Below, one piece after another: positions 1 through 7,764 of a DNA stretch of 20,270 nucleotides. The notes under the pieces are model-generated. The model was not told where the DNA came from and did not search any database. It was given only the letters and a program-made list of their open reading frames with translations. The DNA comes from a virus. The first letter of the stretch is position 1. Every line of letters starts with the position of its first letter. The position numbers and the translations under genes were made by a program. The stretch lies in the IMG/VR virus record IMGVR_UViG_3300030108_005106, positions 1 to 20,270 of that record; one strand, written 5' to 3'.

Positions 1-636
1 TTTTTTTGCGTCAGCTCCAGACTTGGATAAAATCCCGTACCTAGCATCACTTGATATGGTTGCCAAATTAACAGTTTCCGCTGATGCCATAAATGAAAAC
101 CCAGATCTTCTGTTTTTAAGATAGCACATTCCGTATGATCGTACGTCTGCTTTGCAAGCTTCCCAGAAAATGTAGAATAATCTATTTGCTTCCCTAAATT
201 CTGGCTTGCCAACGTCAATTTTAGTCCACTGCAAGTACATGTAATGAGTGCCAGTAATATAAGTGTCAACACCTTTATTACGGAACCAATAACCTTGTTC
301 TCTATTAGTAAACTCTTGTTCAATATATTCATGCCATTTGTTTTTAAATTCTTGCGGTAATTCTTTCCAATCAAATATACTTTTAAGCTTTTGTAACTCT
401 TTAGGATATTTTTGTACTTGCCATTTATTATTACCTTTAAAAACATTTCTAGCTTTTGGTAAAGCTATCCGCAGATTTTGGATTTCATATATTTCGCCAA
501 TTTCACCAGTTTTTGATATAATGACGACATCATGTTCTTTATTGTAACCATATTCCCATTTTTTAGATTTATTTAATCTTTTAATTGTATTTATTTTTAT
601 AGGTTCTATAACCTTATATAAATTTTGCTTATACAT
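1..636 (-). CDS. terL: Terminase large subunit, N-terminal 212 residues (runs off the left edge)
   Basis: The reading frame is open from an ATG at 636 to the window edge. In phages the large terminase is the ATP-driven motor that packages and cuts DNA at the portal. The visible part has the pre-ATPase region of the family: around residues 126-140 there is TYITGTHYMYLQW, like the 'HYFYL' segment before the ATPase core, then PEFREANRLFYIFWEA at 145-160, and a deviant Walker A at about 173-181 (LKNRRSGFS), where the arginine-rich RRSGFS form replaces GKT/S. Walker B and the nuclease domain would lie outside the window. The ATG shares one base with the stop of the upstream small gene (TAATG), which fixes the start and suggests translational coupling. 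The family call is from recognised motif order, not a search. Confidence 0.78.
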   Translation of the reverse strand, partial: MYKQNLYKVIEPIKINTIKRLNKSKKWEYGYNKEHDVVIISKTGEIGEIYEIQNLRIALPKARNVFKGNNKWQVQKYPKELQKLKSIFDWKELPQEFKNKWHEYIEQEFTNREQGYWFRNKGVDTYITGTHYMYLQWTKIDVGKPEFREANRLFYIFWEACKADVRSYGMCYLKNRRSGFSFMASAETVNLATISSDARYGILSKSGADAKK

Positions 637-908
637 TATTTAGATCTTCTTTCTGCAAAACCTTTAAAAGCTTCTTCTTTTTTTTCTAAAGGTTTGTTAT
701 CTAATAAAGCTTTTTCTTCTTCAAGTCTATTTAAAATTTCAAAAGCATCAAATATAGCTAACTTTTTAGTTGCTGCCGCATTTTTAAGTCTATCGGCTGA
801 AATATCGTCTTCTGTTTCAACTATTGGCTCTTTTGCAACTTTAATTAATTCTTCAACAGCTCTATGTCCAGCTTGGATTATATTCTTCTTCGTTTCCTTG
901 GCGTTCAT
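636..908 (-). CDS. Putative terminase small subunit (90 aa)
   Basis: This short, charged, predicted all-helical protein has an Ala-rich middle (NAAATKKLAIFDAFEILNR, about residues 43-61) followed by a Glu/Lys-rich helix. It sits directly before the large terminase and its stop codon overlaps that gene's ATG by one base. Position, size and helical character fit a small terminase subunit, which binds DNA and regulates the motor. I see no definite helix-turn-helix, so the assignment rests mainly on neighbourhood. It overlaps the end of the upstream gene by 47 bases in another frame; starting at the ATG at 908 keeps the whole helical region. It could also be an unrelated small virion or scaffold protein. 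Confidence 0.45.
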   Translation of the reverse strand: MNAKETKKNIIQAGHRAVEELIKVAKEPIVETEDDISADRLKNAAATKKLAIFDAFEILNRLEEEKALLDNKPLEKKEEAFKGFAERRSK

Positions 909-1446
909 ACTTAATAGTTATAAATTTAGTTAATACTCTATATAATCTTTCGCCGTCAACTATAAATTCATATTCGCTGCTTGGCGTAAAACCAACTAAA
1001 TCTCCAACTTTTATTCCTTCAAGTTTTTTATTTAAGTATTTAACAATACCACGATAAGGTATTTCTTTATCTATAATATTATTTGATTTAATTGGCTTAA
1101 TAAAACAATAATCTTTAGGCGCATGCCATTTATTATTTCTTTTATATAAAAATATTTGTTCTTTATTAACAAAATACTTATTTTCTTTATAATAGCTTCT
1201 ACTATTTTTTTCTATACCTCTAGCATCATACCATCTCCTAAAAACATTATGATGAATAATAACTTCATCACCAATTTGTATTTCTGTTTTTTCTGATTTA
1301 GGCAATGCTGTCACTATTCCAACACGACTAACAAATTTATGATCAGATATTTCTGAATTAAGTATTAATTCTTTTCCGTCAATGCTTTTTGTATTATCGT
1401 ATCTTTCTTTTTTAGGTTTAATTATAAAACTAAATAAACTTTGCAT
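862..1446 (-). CDS. Tandem GroES-like (Cpn10-fold) protein, 194 aa
   Basis: The protein appears to hold two copies of the GroES-type beta-barrel pattern. The second is clearer: residues about 113-180 run CFIKPI, RGIVKYL, IKVGDLVGF, then DGERLYRVLTKFITIKY, the order seen in Cpn10 proteins (basic first strand, G-x-V, v-x-G-D-x-V, acidic-glycine turn, final strands). The first, residues about 39-102, has VGIVTAL, IQIGDEVII and KEQIFLYK, with an insert of roughly 20 charged residues. No clear GroES mobile loop is visible, so binding to a chaperonin ring is uncertain. It lies between small structural genes and the terminase, far from the groEL/groES pair at 13547-15356. T4 gp31 is a precedent for a divergent phage co-chaperonin. 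The fold call is inference by eye. Confidence 0.5.
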   Translation of the reverse strand: MQSLFSFIIKPKKERYDNTKSIDGKELILNSEISDHKFVSRVGIVTALPKSEKTEIQIGDEVIIHHNVFRRWYDARGIEKNSRSYYKENKYFVNKEQIFLYKRNNKWHAPKDYCFIKPIKSNNIIDKEIPYRGIVKYLNKKLEGIKVGDLVGFTPSSEYEFIVDGERLYRVLTKFITIKYERQGNEEEYNPSWT

Positions 1447-1664
1447 TAATATTCTAAATTATATTCAACTGCAATAGCCATATTTTTATTAAAGTCTTTC
1501 CAAGGTAAAACTTCTTTATTTTTTTCAATATAAATAGAAAATTTATCCGCTTGTTCTATTATTTCGCATATGGTGTGACCTCCATATACTTCTTGGCCAA
1601 CAGAATAGTGCATTGCGTCGTTTTTATAGTCTCTACCTACGCTAATTTTCCTTACTACGCTCAT
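1446..1664 (-). CDS. Conserved-looking phage protein, 72 aa, unknown function
   Basis: I do not recognise a named family. The protein is small and mixed alpha/beta in character, with a VGQEVYGGHTI segment at about residues 22-32 and an ending MAIAVEYNLEY that I associate loosely with small marine-phage proteins. No signal peptide, membrane segment or catalytic motif is visible. The ATG at 1664 lies one base after the upstream gene's stop (1666), and its own stop shares a base with the next ATG at 1446, so it is locked into the late operon. Its place among virion and packaging genes suggests a minor structural or assembly role, but nothing in the sequence proves it. Confidence 0.6.
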   Translation of the reverse strand: MSVVRKISVGRDYKNDAMHYSVGQEVYGGHTICEIIEQADKFSIYIEKNKEVLPWKDFNKNMAIAVEYNLEY

Positions 1665-1665
1665 T

Positions 1666-1899
1666 TTATTTAATTAAATTTGCTTCAATTTTACCGGTTT
1701 TAATATCTATATTAACTTCGCCGTATTTTTCCTTCAAACCTTGTTGAAAATTACCTAAATCTTGCTGAATTCCGCCAATAGCATGCAATAAAGCATGTTT
1801 TTGTAGCTCTAAATTACCTAATTGAGCAGATCCATTGTTAATTTTAGTTACAAAACCTTGTAATTGTTCTAATTCTTGTTTATTTATTTTTTTTGCCAT
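1666..1899 (-). CDS. Small coiled-coil protein, 77 aa, unknown function
   Basis: The N-terminal 60 residues read as two amphipathic helices (KINKQELEQLQGFVTKI and LQKHALLHAIGGIQQDLGNF) joined by an NGSAQLG turn, a prefoldin-like hairpin arrangement. The C-terminus, KYGEVNIDIKTGKIE, is a short beta element. Similar small proteins occur in marine phages as far as I recall, without a known function. The ATG at 1899 is preceded only by A/T sequence and by no Shine-Dalgarno. A scaffold or assembly-chaperone role is possible given its place in the late operon, but this is inference. Confidence 0.65.
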   Translation of the reverse strand: MAKKINKQELEQLQGFVTKINNGSAQLGNLELQKHALLHAIGGIQQDLGNFQQGLKEKYGEVNIDIKTGKIEANLIK

Positions 1900-1913
1900 A
1901 ATATTTAATTTAA

Positions 1914-2810
1914 TTATTTCTTAGGAGGGTTGTCTATAAACCAATTTTTATAAACTTCTCTCTTTTTACATATATAATCAATATATTTATCAACTTTTTC
2001 TTTCCAATTTATATCAATATCTGGATTTATAATACCAGATTTATAACTCGAAAATGTTTTATTAATAAAATGTTTAGCATCATGCTGATGAGTTAACAAA
2101 TGATTATTAATACAATAAAATGAACCTCTTTGTATATTATTCCATACATCAATAGGTTCTGTTTTTTTACCAGTTACAATACCATATATACAACTTTCAC
2201 TAATATGAGTCGTGTAAATACCTTTAGCTTTTTGTAAATAGTAATACATATTTATATCTCTAGGTAATATATTTTCTTCACCAAAAAAATCTTTTAATTC
2301 ACCAATAATTTGATGAGTTGTTATAGGATGTGGTTTGAAATATATATTATCACCATGTTGTTTAGATATATACTTTAATCTATTTAAACATACATTCTCT
2401 CTAACTTTATTAGAACCTGGTAGAACAACTAAATAATCTTTTGGTAAGTATTTATTAAATTCTTCCTTTCTTCCTGTATATTTATTAGCTTCATTATTTA
2501 CAATTCTATTTATAAGTAAAGAAGAATAATCAACAATTTTACTTGAATTATCATTGTAAGCGTCTATTAATTGTTCGTTTCTTAATTTAAAATTTAGTGG
2601 TTGTAAATAAAAATTACCAGCATATTCTGTATATGCTAATGTTTTAAAATATGGCATTTCTTCTGCCATAACATCATAGCTGTGATCTAAGCCATTTTCG
2701 TTGGCTTTTCTAATTACATAACCTTCAACAGCTTCAAGGTCATATAGTTTTTTGTTTTTCTTTAAGGGGCCTATGCGTTTATCTAGCTCCTTTTTATTAA
2801 ACATTTCCAT
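1914..2810 (-). CDS. Glycosyltransferase-like protein (capsule-transferase / GT-B type), 298 aa
   Basis: The second half carries the signature of nucleotide-sugar transferases related to capsule-synthesis (KpsS/KpsC-like) and glycerophosphotransferase enzymes: a strand LVVLPGS at about 127-133, then YFKPHP at 157-162, a D-x-x-x-Y-Y-x-L-x-x-A-K segment at 185-196 (INMYYYLQKAKGIYTTH), and SESCIYGIVTGKKTEPID at 204-221, which matches the donor-binding 'S-S-x-x-x-E-x-x-x-x-G-K-P' region. The N-terminal 120 residues would be the acceptor half. No membrane segment is seen, so it should be cytosolic. It is the next gene, 52 bases downstream, after a 645-residue Thr/Ser-repeat protein, making that protein and its paralogue the likely acceptors. 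The family assignment is moderately sure; the acceptor is inference. Confidence 0.6.
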   Translation of the reverse strand: MEMFNKKELDKRIGPLKKNKKLYDLEAVEGYVIRKANENGLDHSYDVMAEEMPYFKTLAYTEYAGNFYLQPLNFKLRNEQLIDAYNDNSSKIVDYSSLLINRIVNNEANKYTGRKEEFNKYLPKDYLVVLPGSNKVRENVCLNRLKYISKQHGDNIYFKPHPITTHQIIGELKDFFGEENILPRDINMYYYLQKAKGIYTTHISESCIYGIVTGKKTEPIDVWNNIQRGSFYCINNHLLTHQHDAKHFINKTFSSYKSGIINPDIDINWKEKVDKYIDYICKKREVYKNWFIDNPPKK

Positions 2811-2862
2811 AAAATTTGATTTAATTTGACATATTATATTAATTACATGCTTTTATTTGTTA

Positions 2863-4800
2863 CTAAGTTCTAGGATGATGCACCGTATCTCCAGGTTGAT
2901 TAGCTCTAGTAGACGGTTGATACCAAGTTGTTATAGTATCAACAGCTGTACTAAACGATGTTGTATATGTCGTGGTAGTATTAAACGTCGTAGTTGTTGA
3001 TCTAGTCGTTGTATATACTGTGGTTGTTGTTGTACTAGTATTGAACGTAGTTGATGTACTAGTATTAAAAGTGGTTGTTGTGTTAGTACTAGTATTAAAA
3101 ATTGTTGTAGTAGCTGTACTTGTGTTAAACGTCGTAGTAGTTGATGTTGATGTATTAAACGTCGTTGTAGTCTCTGCCGATGTACTAAACAATGTTGATG
3201 TTGATTTAGTTGTATTATATACCGTTATAGTAGTAGTACTAGTATTAAATGTTGTTGTTGTACTTTTTGAAGTACTAAATGTTGTTGTTGTAGTTGTACT
3301 TGTATTAAATGTTGTACTAGTATTTTTACTTGTGCTAAATGTTGTTGTAAAACTAGTAGTAGTTGATTTAGACGTTTCATAAACAGTAGTTGTAGTGGTA
3401 CTTGTATTAAACGTTGTTGTCGTATTTATACTAGTTGGTACAGTTGTTCCAAAACTTGTTGTGGTACTTCTACTAGTATTATATACTGTTGTTGTTGACC
3501 TTGTTGTTTCAAACGTTGTTGTTGTACTAAATACAGTTACAGTACTAGTATTAAATGTAGTAGTGGTTGCAGTCGTTGTATTAAATACAGTATTAGTTGT
3601 GTATACTGTTGTTGTGCTCCTACTTTCAGTGGTATTACGGCTAGTTGAAAATGTAGTCGTAGTAGATCTACTTGTATTTTTACTTGTATTAAACGTTGTG
3701 GTAGTAGTAGTACTTGTATTAAAAGTAGTAGTTGTATTAGTAGACGTATTAAATGTTGTTATAGTATCTCTAGTCGTTATTCTACTAGTATTAAATGTAG
3801 TAGTATATTCAGTAGTAGTATCTCTAGCTGTATTAAAAGTAGTATTTCTACTAGTTGAAAAAGTAGTGGTTGTATTTTTACTAGTACTAATAGTTGTGGT
3901 TCTAGTTGTTGCTGTTGATCTAGTGGTACTAAAAGTCGTTGTATAAGTAGTTGTTGTAGAAGTACTAGTATTAAAAACTGTTGATGTTTGAGTAGTTCTA
4001 GCTGTATTAAATACTGTTGTAGTTGACGTATTAAAAGCAGTTATAGTAATTGTACTAGTGCTAAATGTCGTAGTTATATTTATAGGAACAGTATTTAAAG
4101 TATTTCTAACTGTATTATAAGTAGTAGTAGTAGTATAAGTAGTCGTAGTACTTCTACTTTCTGTAGTATTTCTATTCGTTGAAACTGTTGTAGTTCTGCT
4201 TGTACTAAATATAGTTACTGTTGAAGTATTAAAAACAGTATTAGTTGTATATACAGTCGTCGTATTTCTTGATTCAGTTGTATTTCTAGAGGTGCCAAAA
4301 GTTGTTGTATATACTGTTGTTGTACTAGTATTGAATACAGTATTAGTCGTATATGTTGTTGTAGTTGACCTAGATTCGAATGTATTTCTATTTGTATTAA
4401 ATGTTGTGGTTGTATTAAATACAGTAGTCGTAGATGTATTATAAATTGTTGTAGTACTTTTACTAGTATTAAATGTCGTGGTAGTTGATCTACTTGTATT
4501 AAAAACACTTGTATACGTAGTTGTTCTACTAGTATTATAAATTGTAGTTGTGTTTTTAGAAGTTGCGGTAGATCTAGTAGTCCCTCGTGATGTACTATAT
4601 GTTGTTGTTGTTTGGTATGCGGTAGTAGTATTAAAAGATGTATTAGTATCTGTTTCAGTTTCAAATGTAGTAGTTGTGCTATAAACAGTACTCGTGTTCC
4701 TACTCGTACCGGTATTTCTTGAAGTACCAAAGGTGGTAGTTGTATTTCTCAACGTTGGAAACGTGGTAGTTGTAGTTGTTGACCTACTAGTATTTGGCAT
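2863..4800 (-). CDS. Giant Thr/Ser-repeat protein, 645 aa (probable fibre or mucin-like virion protein)
   Basis: Nearly the whole protein (residues about 4-620) is a degenerate repeat of 8-10 residues with the core TTTxFNTSxS (variants TTTVYNTT, STSRNTTT). Roughly half the residues are Thr, with Ser, Asn, Phe/Tyr/Val and Arg/Lys making up most of the rest. Acidic residues are rare and mostly sit in a recurring ESRS/N motif. Thr alternating with aromatic or aliphatic residues suggests extended beta structure, as in a fibrous shaft. There is no signal peptide or membrane segment. The C-terminus (about 625-645) changes character to a Pro/His-rich tail ending GDTVHHPRT. The ATG at 4800 lies two bases after the upstream stop. 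It pairs with the second repeat protein at 5357-7753 but lacks that protein's C-terminal chaperone domain. Function is inferred from composition and neighbours. Confidence 0.75.
   Translation of the reverse strand: MPNTSRSTTTTTTFPTLRNTTTTFGTSRNTGTSRNTSTVYSTTTTFETETDTNTSFNTTTAYQTTTTYSTSRGTTRSTATSKNTTTIYNTSRTTTYTSVFNTSRSTTTTFNTSKSTTTIYNTSTTTVFNTTTTFNTNRNTFESRSTTTTYTTNTVFNTSTTTVYTTTFGTSRNTTESRNTTTVYTTNTVFNTSTVTIFSTSRTTTVSTNRNTTESRSTTTTYTTTTTYNTVRNTLNTVPINITTTFSTSTITITAFNTSTTTVFNTARTTQTSTVFNTSTSTTTTYTTTFSTTRSTATTRTTTISTSKNTTTTFSTSRNTTFNTARDTTTEYTTTFNTSRITTRDTITTFNTSTNTTTTFNTSTTTTTTFNTSKNTSRSTTTTFSTSRNTTESRSTTTVYTTNTVFNTTTATTTTFNTSTVTVFSTTTTFETTRSTTTVYNTSRSTTTSFGTTVPTSINTTTTFNTSTTTTTVYETSKSTTTSFTTTFSTSKNTSTTFNTSTTTTTTFSTSKSTTTTFNTSTTTITVYNTTKSTSTLFSTSAETTTTFNTSTSTTTTFNTSTATTTIFNTSTNTTTTFNTSTSTTFNTSTTTTTVYTTTRSTTTTFNTTTTYTTSFSTAVDTITTWYQPSTRANQPGDTVHHPRT
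2950..4790 (-). repeat. Degenerate ~24-30-base tandem coding repeats (Thr/Ser units)
   Basis: The plus strand shows continual runs of GTTGTTGTA and TACTAGTATTAAA; the minus strand encodes TTTxFNTSxS units. Units vary by one or two codons and synonymous codons differ between copies, so this is an old, diverged array rather than a recent expansion. A longer module, ESR-S/N followed by TTTxYTTNTVFNTST, recurs near 3622, 4157, 4270 and 4374. The array gives Val-rich open frames on the opposite strand, which are artefacts. Confidence 0.85.
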
Positions 4801-4802
4801 GA

Positions 4803-5357
4803 TTAATTTATTGTTTCACCTGATATTGGTATTATTATTTTACCGCCATCTTTTAAATTATTTGTATAATTATTTATTAATTTTGTTTTATGATCTTGTA
4901 TTATATCGTCTGGCTCCGCCCATAAATCACATATTATAATATCATATTTTTTTGAAGTAGCATATGTCCATTCGTCATGTTGTATTACATTTATATTATT
5001 ATTTATCCATGTAACATTATCTATTATTTCTTGGTCTGATTCTACAACATCTACAGAATGAGTTTTGTTACTATATATATATTCAGGAGTTAATCCCATA
5101 TATAAACCTAAATATAACACATCGCCCCATGTAACATCTGTAAATTGATTTTTACTTTCATTAAAATGAGAACAACCATCACATTCTCCTATATATACTT
5201 GTGCTTCTTTAACACTATTAAATTTATTATGTATTACATCTTGTTTATACTTAAATTCAGATATAGTATAATCATTATCGTTTTCATCTTTTTTAGTGAC
5301 TTTTTCTATAACAAAATTTGTACCGTTATGAGCTGATATTAAACTTTCATCTATCAT
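4803..5357 (-). CDS. Class I methyltransferase-like / spermidine-synthase-like protein, 184 aa
   Basis: A Rossmann-type SAM-binding order is visible: motif I as DVLYLGLYMGLTPEY (about 79-93, with the usual GxGxG relaxed to GLYMG), an acidic strand end VDVVESD (102-108), INVIQHDEW (122-130) and KYDIIICDLW (137-146), then DGGKIIIP (170-177). This order and the 'YDvIi.DlW' strand are most like spermidine-synthase-type proteins, but the protein is shorter than those enzymes and the polyamine site cannot be judged. The first 70 residues may form a small N-terminal beta region. Its ATG shares a base with the stop of the Thr-rich fibre gene (TAATG) and its stop is two bases before the next Thr-rich gene, so it lies inside the fibre cassette. 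A role in modifying the fibres is inference. Confidence 0.62.
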   Translation of the reverse strand: MIDESLISAHNGTNFVIEKVTKKDENDNDYTISEFKYKQDVIHNKFNSVKEAQVYIGECDGCSHFNESKNQFTDVTWGDVLYLGLYMGLTPEYIYSNKTHSVDVVESDQEIIDNVTWINNNINVIQHDEWTYATSKKYDIIICDLWAEPDDIIQDHKTKLINNYTNNLKDGGKIIIPISGETIN

Positions 5358-7753
5358 TATTTTAATTGTTTAAATTCAACATTTATTTTATCATAGTTAA
5401 CATGTTTATAACCGTTAACTTCGTAAACAGCACCCTCTATATTTTCAACTTCATCAGCTATAACTCCCTCATATTTACCTCGATGAGATTTATATTCGAA
5501 TGTATATATATTTATTCCGTCATGTGTTTGATATAAGAAATTAATATTTTTCTTTAATCTTCTATCAGAAGGGAAGCCTCCACCGCCGCCACAACCTGTT
5601 ACTTGTATTACATCTCCACTACCACCGCTAATTCTTATAAAGTGCGTTGCGCCAATAGCTGTACCATCATTAATAGCATAATATCCATCACTTAACGTAC
5701 TAGTTCCGCTACTATTAGTATAAGCAACAGAATTTGTAGTTGGTATTCCAGCAGAAGCATTAGTAAAGTAGAATGTAATACTTGGAAATTCAAAACATGC
5801 AAAATTAAAGCTTGTTGCACTTGATCTTTCTAAATTACTTAAACTTAAAGTCGTAGCATATACAGTAGTTGTTGAAGTACTTCCTGTTGTATTAAACTCT
5901 GTAGCTGTAGATCTAGCAGTATTAAAAGCGGTTGTTGTATTAAACGCGGTGCTTGTATTTCTGCTTTCCGTTGTACTTCTAGTTGTATTATAGAAAGAAG
6001 TGGTAGTTCTAGACGTTGCTGTACTTCTACTTTCTCCTGTGGCTGTACTAGTATTAAACGTAGTATTATAAAGTGTACCAGTATTAAACGTTGTGGTTGT
6101 AGTTTTTTGAGTTTGGAACGTTGTAGTTCTAGATGTTACAACACTTGTGCTAAACGTTGTAGTAGTAGATCTAGATGTGCTAAACGTTGTCGTAGTTGAT
6201 CTACTTGTTGATATAGTTGTTGATCTACTAGTTGAAGTACTTCTTGTTGTACTATAAACAGTGCTTGTAGTATATGTAGTTGTAGTACTCCTACTCTCAG
6301 TTGTGTTTTTTGATGTAGAAATTGTTGTTGTTCTACTGGTTGTTGTTGACGTATTAAAAGCAGTATTCGTTGTATATGTTGTCGTTGTTGATCTACTTTC
6401 CGTAGTATTTCTATTTGTAGAAATAGTGGTATCTGTTGACGTATTATATACAGTTGTTGTTGACGTGTTATATACAGTGTTTGTTGTATATGTAGTAGTT
6501 GTGCTTCTGCTTTCTGTTGTACTTCTACTAGTATTATATTCTGTTATTAATGTTTGTATAGAGTTTCTAATAAAAGTACTTCTAGTAGTATTATATACTG
6601 TAGTAGTATTTTTAGCTGTTTCAATAGTCGTAGTTCTAGACGTAGTATAAGTAGTAGTTGTATTTGTTGATCTATTTGTACTAAATGTTGTAGTTGTTGA
6701 CCTGCTGGTAGTTCTACTTGTATTAAATGTTGTAGTAGTATTAAAAGTTGTTACAGTACTTGTATTGTATACAGTCGTTGTTGTCGTACTTGTATTAAAT
6801 GTTGTACTTGCACTAGTAGCAAAATATGTTATAGTTGGTCTTGATGTAATTCTACTTGTACTAAAAGTTGTTGTATATGTAGTTGTAGTATCTTTAGATG
6901 TTGAAAAAGTTGTACTAGTTGATCTAGTTGTAGAAATAGTTGTTGTTGTACTTCTTGATGTGTTAAATGTAGTTGTATATACCGTAGTAGTAGAAGTACT
7001 CGTGTTAAATACTGTACTTGTTGTATACGTTGTTGTTGTATTTCTCGACTCTGTTGTGTTTCTATTTGTTGAAATTGTTGTATTTGTACTTCTTGATGTT
7101 GATATAGTAGTAGTTTTACTTGTTGTCGTAACAGTGCTTGTGTTAAATGCGGTTGTTGTAGACTTAGAAGTTGAGAATGTTGTAGTAGTACTTCTAGTTG
7201 TTGCTGTTGAAGTATTAAATACAGTAAGAGTTGTAAGAGTAGTACTAAAAGTTGTAGTCGTAGACCTAGTAGTATTATATACTGTTGTTGTAGATTTAGA
7301 AGTTGTAGTACTAGTATTAAAAGTAGTTACAGTAGCTGTACTAGTGTTAAAAGTTGTAGTTGTAGATCTAGTAGTATTGAATGTCGTAGTCGTAGACCTG
7401 GTTGTATTAAATGTCGTAGTTGTAGACCTTGAAGTTTCAAATGTCGTAGTTGTAGACCTTGAAGTTAAAAATTCTGATGTAGTTGATCTAGTGGTTGTAA
7501 ATGTTGTAGTTGTATTTTTAGATGTACTTACAACTGTATTTGTGTTTTTAGAAGTACTTACAACCGTGCTTGTTGATCTTGATGTAGAAAAAGTAGTTGT
7601 TCTTGAAGTACTAAAAGTAGTTGTTGTGGACTTAGAAGTTTCGTAAACAGTATTTGTTGACCTAGAAGTGCTAGTTGACCTCGAAGTAGTTCTGCTCGTA
7701 GACCTGCTAGTCCCGGTATTCCAAAAATCAATTCGTGACCAGAAGTTTCTCAT
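5357..7753 (-). CDS. Thr/Ser-repeat tail fibre with C-terminal S74 intramolecular chaperone domain, 798 aa
   Basis: Residues about 14-635 are the same TTTxFNTSxS repeat as the 645-residue protein. Residues about 636-728 form a distinct, probably globular beta domain (from LSLSNLERSS to a CGGGGG linker at about 720). Residues 729-798 begin SDRRLKKNI and contain GVIADEVENI and HVNYDKI, the hallmark of the Peptidase_S74 chaperone domain, which trimerises fibres and, in studied members, cuts itself off just before that Ser. The domain is short, about 70 residues. A receptor-binding fibre or spike is therefore likely. The N-terminus (MRNFWSRIDFWNTGTS) could be the virion anchor, though no known adaptor is visible. 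It heads a four-gene chain with the methyltransferase-like, second repeat and glycosyltransferase-like genes. Confidence 0.8.
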   Translation of the reverse strand: MRNFWSRIDFWNTGTSRSTSRTTSRSTSTSRSTNTVYETSKSTTTTFSTSRTTTFSTSRSTSTVVSTSKNTNTVVSTSKNTTTTFTTTRSTTSEFLTSRSTTTTFETSRSTTTTFNTTRSTTTTFNTTRSTTTTFNTSTATVTTFNTSTTTSKSTTTVYNTTRSTTTTFSTTLTTLTVFNTSTATTRSTTTTFSTSKSTTTAFNTSTVTTTSKTTTISTSRSTNTTISTNRNTTESRNTTTTYTTSTVFNTSTSTTTVYTTTFNTSRSTTTTISTTRSTSTTFSTSKDTTTTYTTTFSTSRITSRPTITYFATSASTTFNTSTTTTTVYNTSTVTTFNTTTTFNTSRTTSRSTTTTFSTNRSTNTTTTYTTSRTTTIETAKNTTTVYNTTRSTFIRNSIQTLITEYNTSRSTTESRSTTTTYTTNTVYNTSTTTVYNTSTDTTISTNRNTTESRSTTTTYTTNTAFNTSTTTSRTTTISTSKNTTESRSTTTTYTTSTVYSTTRSTSTSRSTTISTSRSTTTTFSTSRSTTTTFSTSVVTSRTTTFQTQKTTTTTFNTGTLYNTTFNTSTATGESRSTATSRTTTSFYNTTRSTTESRNTSTAFNTTTAFNTARSTATEFNTTGSTSTTTVYATTLSLSNLERSSATSFNFACFEFPSITFYFTNASAGIPTTNSVAYTNSSGTSTLSDGYYAINDGTAIGATHFIRISGGSGDVIQVTGCGGGGGFPSDRRLKKNINFLYQTHDGINIYTFEYKSHRGKYEGVIADEVENIEGAVYEVNGYKHVNYDKINVEFKQLK
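5850..7715 (-). repeat. Degenerate Thr/Ser coding repeat array of the S74 fibre gene
   Basis: This is the same kind of array as at 2950-4790, in a paralogous gene. The ESR-S/N plus TTTTYTTxTVxNTST module recurs near 6295, 6395, 6510 and 7046, with looser ESR copies near 5966 and 6026. Near-identical blocks in the two genes make homologous recombination or gene conversion between them plausible. Confidence 0.85.
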
Positions 7754-7764
7754 TAAGTTATATT

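Noticed and set aside
625-933. Ser/Leu/Phe-rich plus-strand frame opposite the putative small terminase and the end of the GroES-like gene
   Set aside because: Opposes the transcribed strand, and its composition is that of a complement of AT-rich coding DNA.
2972-4939. Long Val-rich open frames on the plus strand across the first repeat gene
   Set aside because: They are the reverse-complement reading of the Thr/Ser repeat (GTT/GTA/GTC), a composition artefact with no start context.
6261-7646. Val-rich plus-strand frames opposite the second repeat gene
   Set aside because: Same artefact as above; the minus-strand frame carries an S74 domain and fits the operon.
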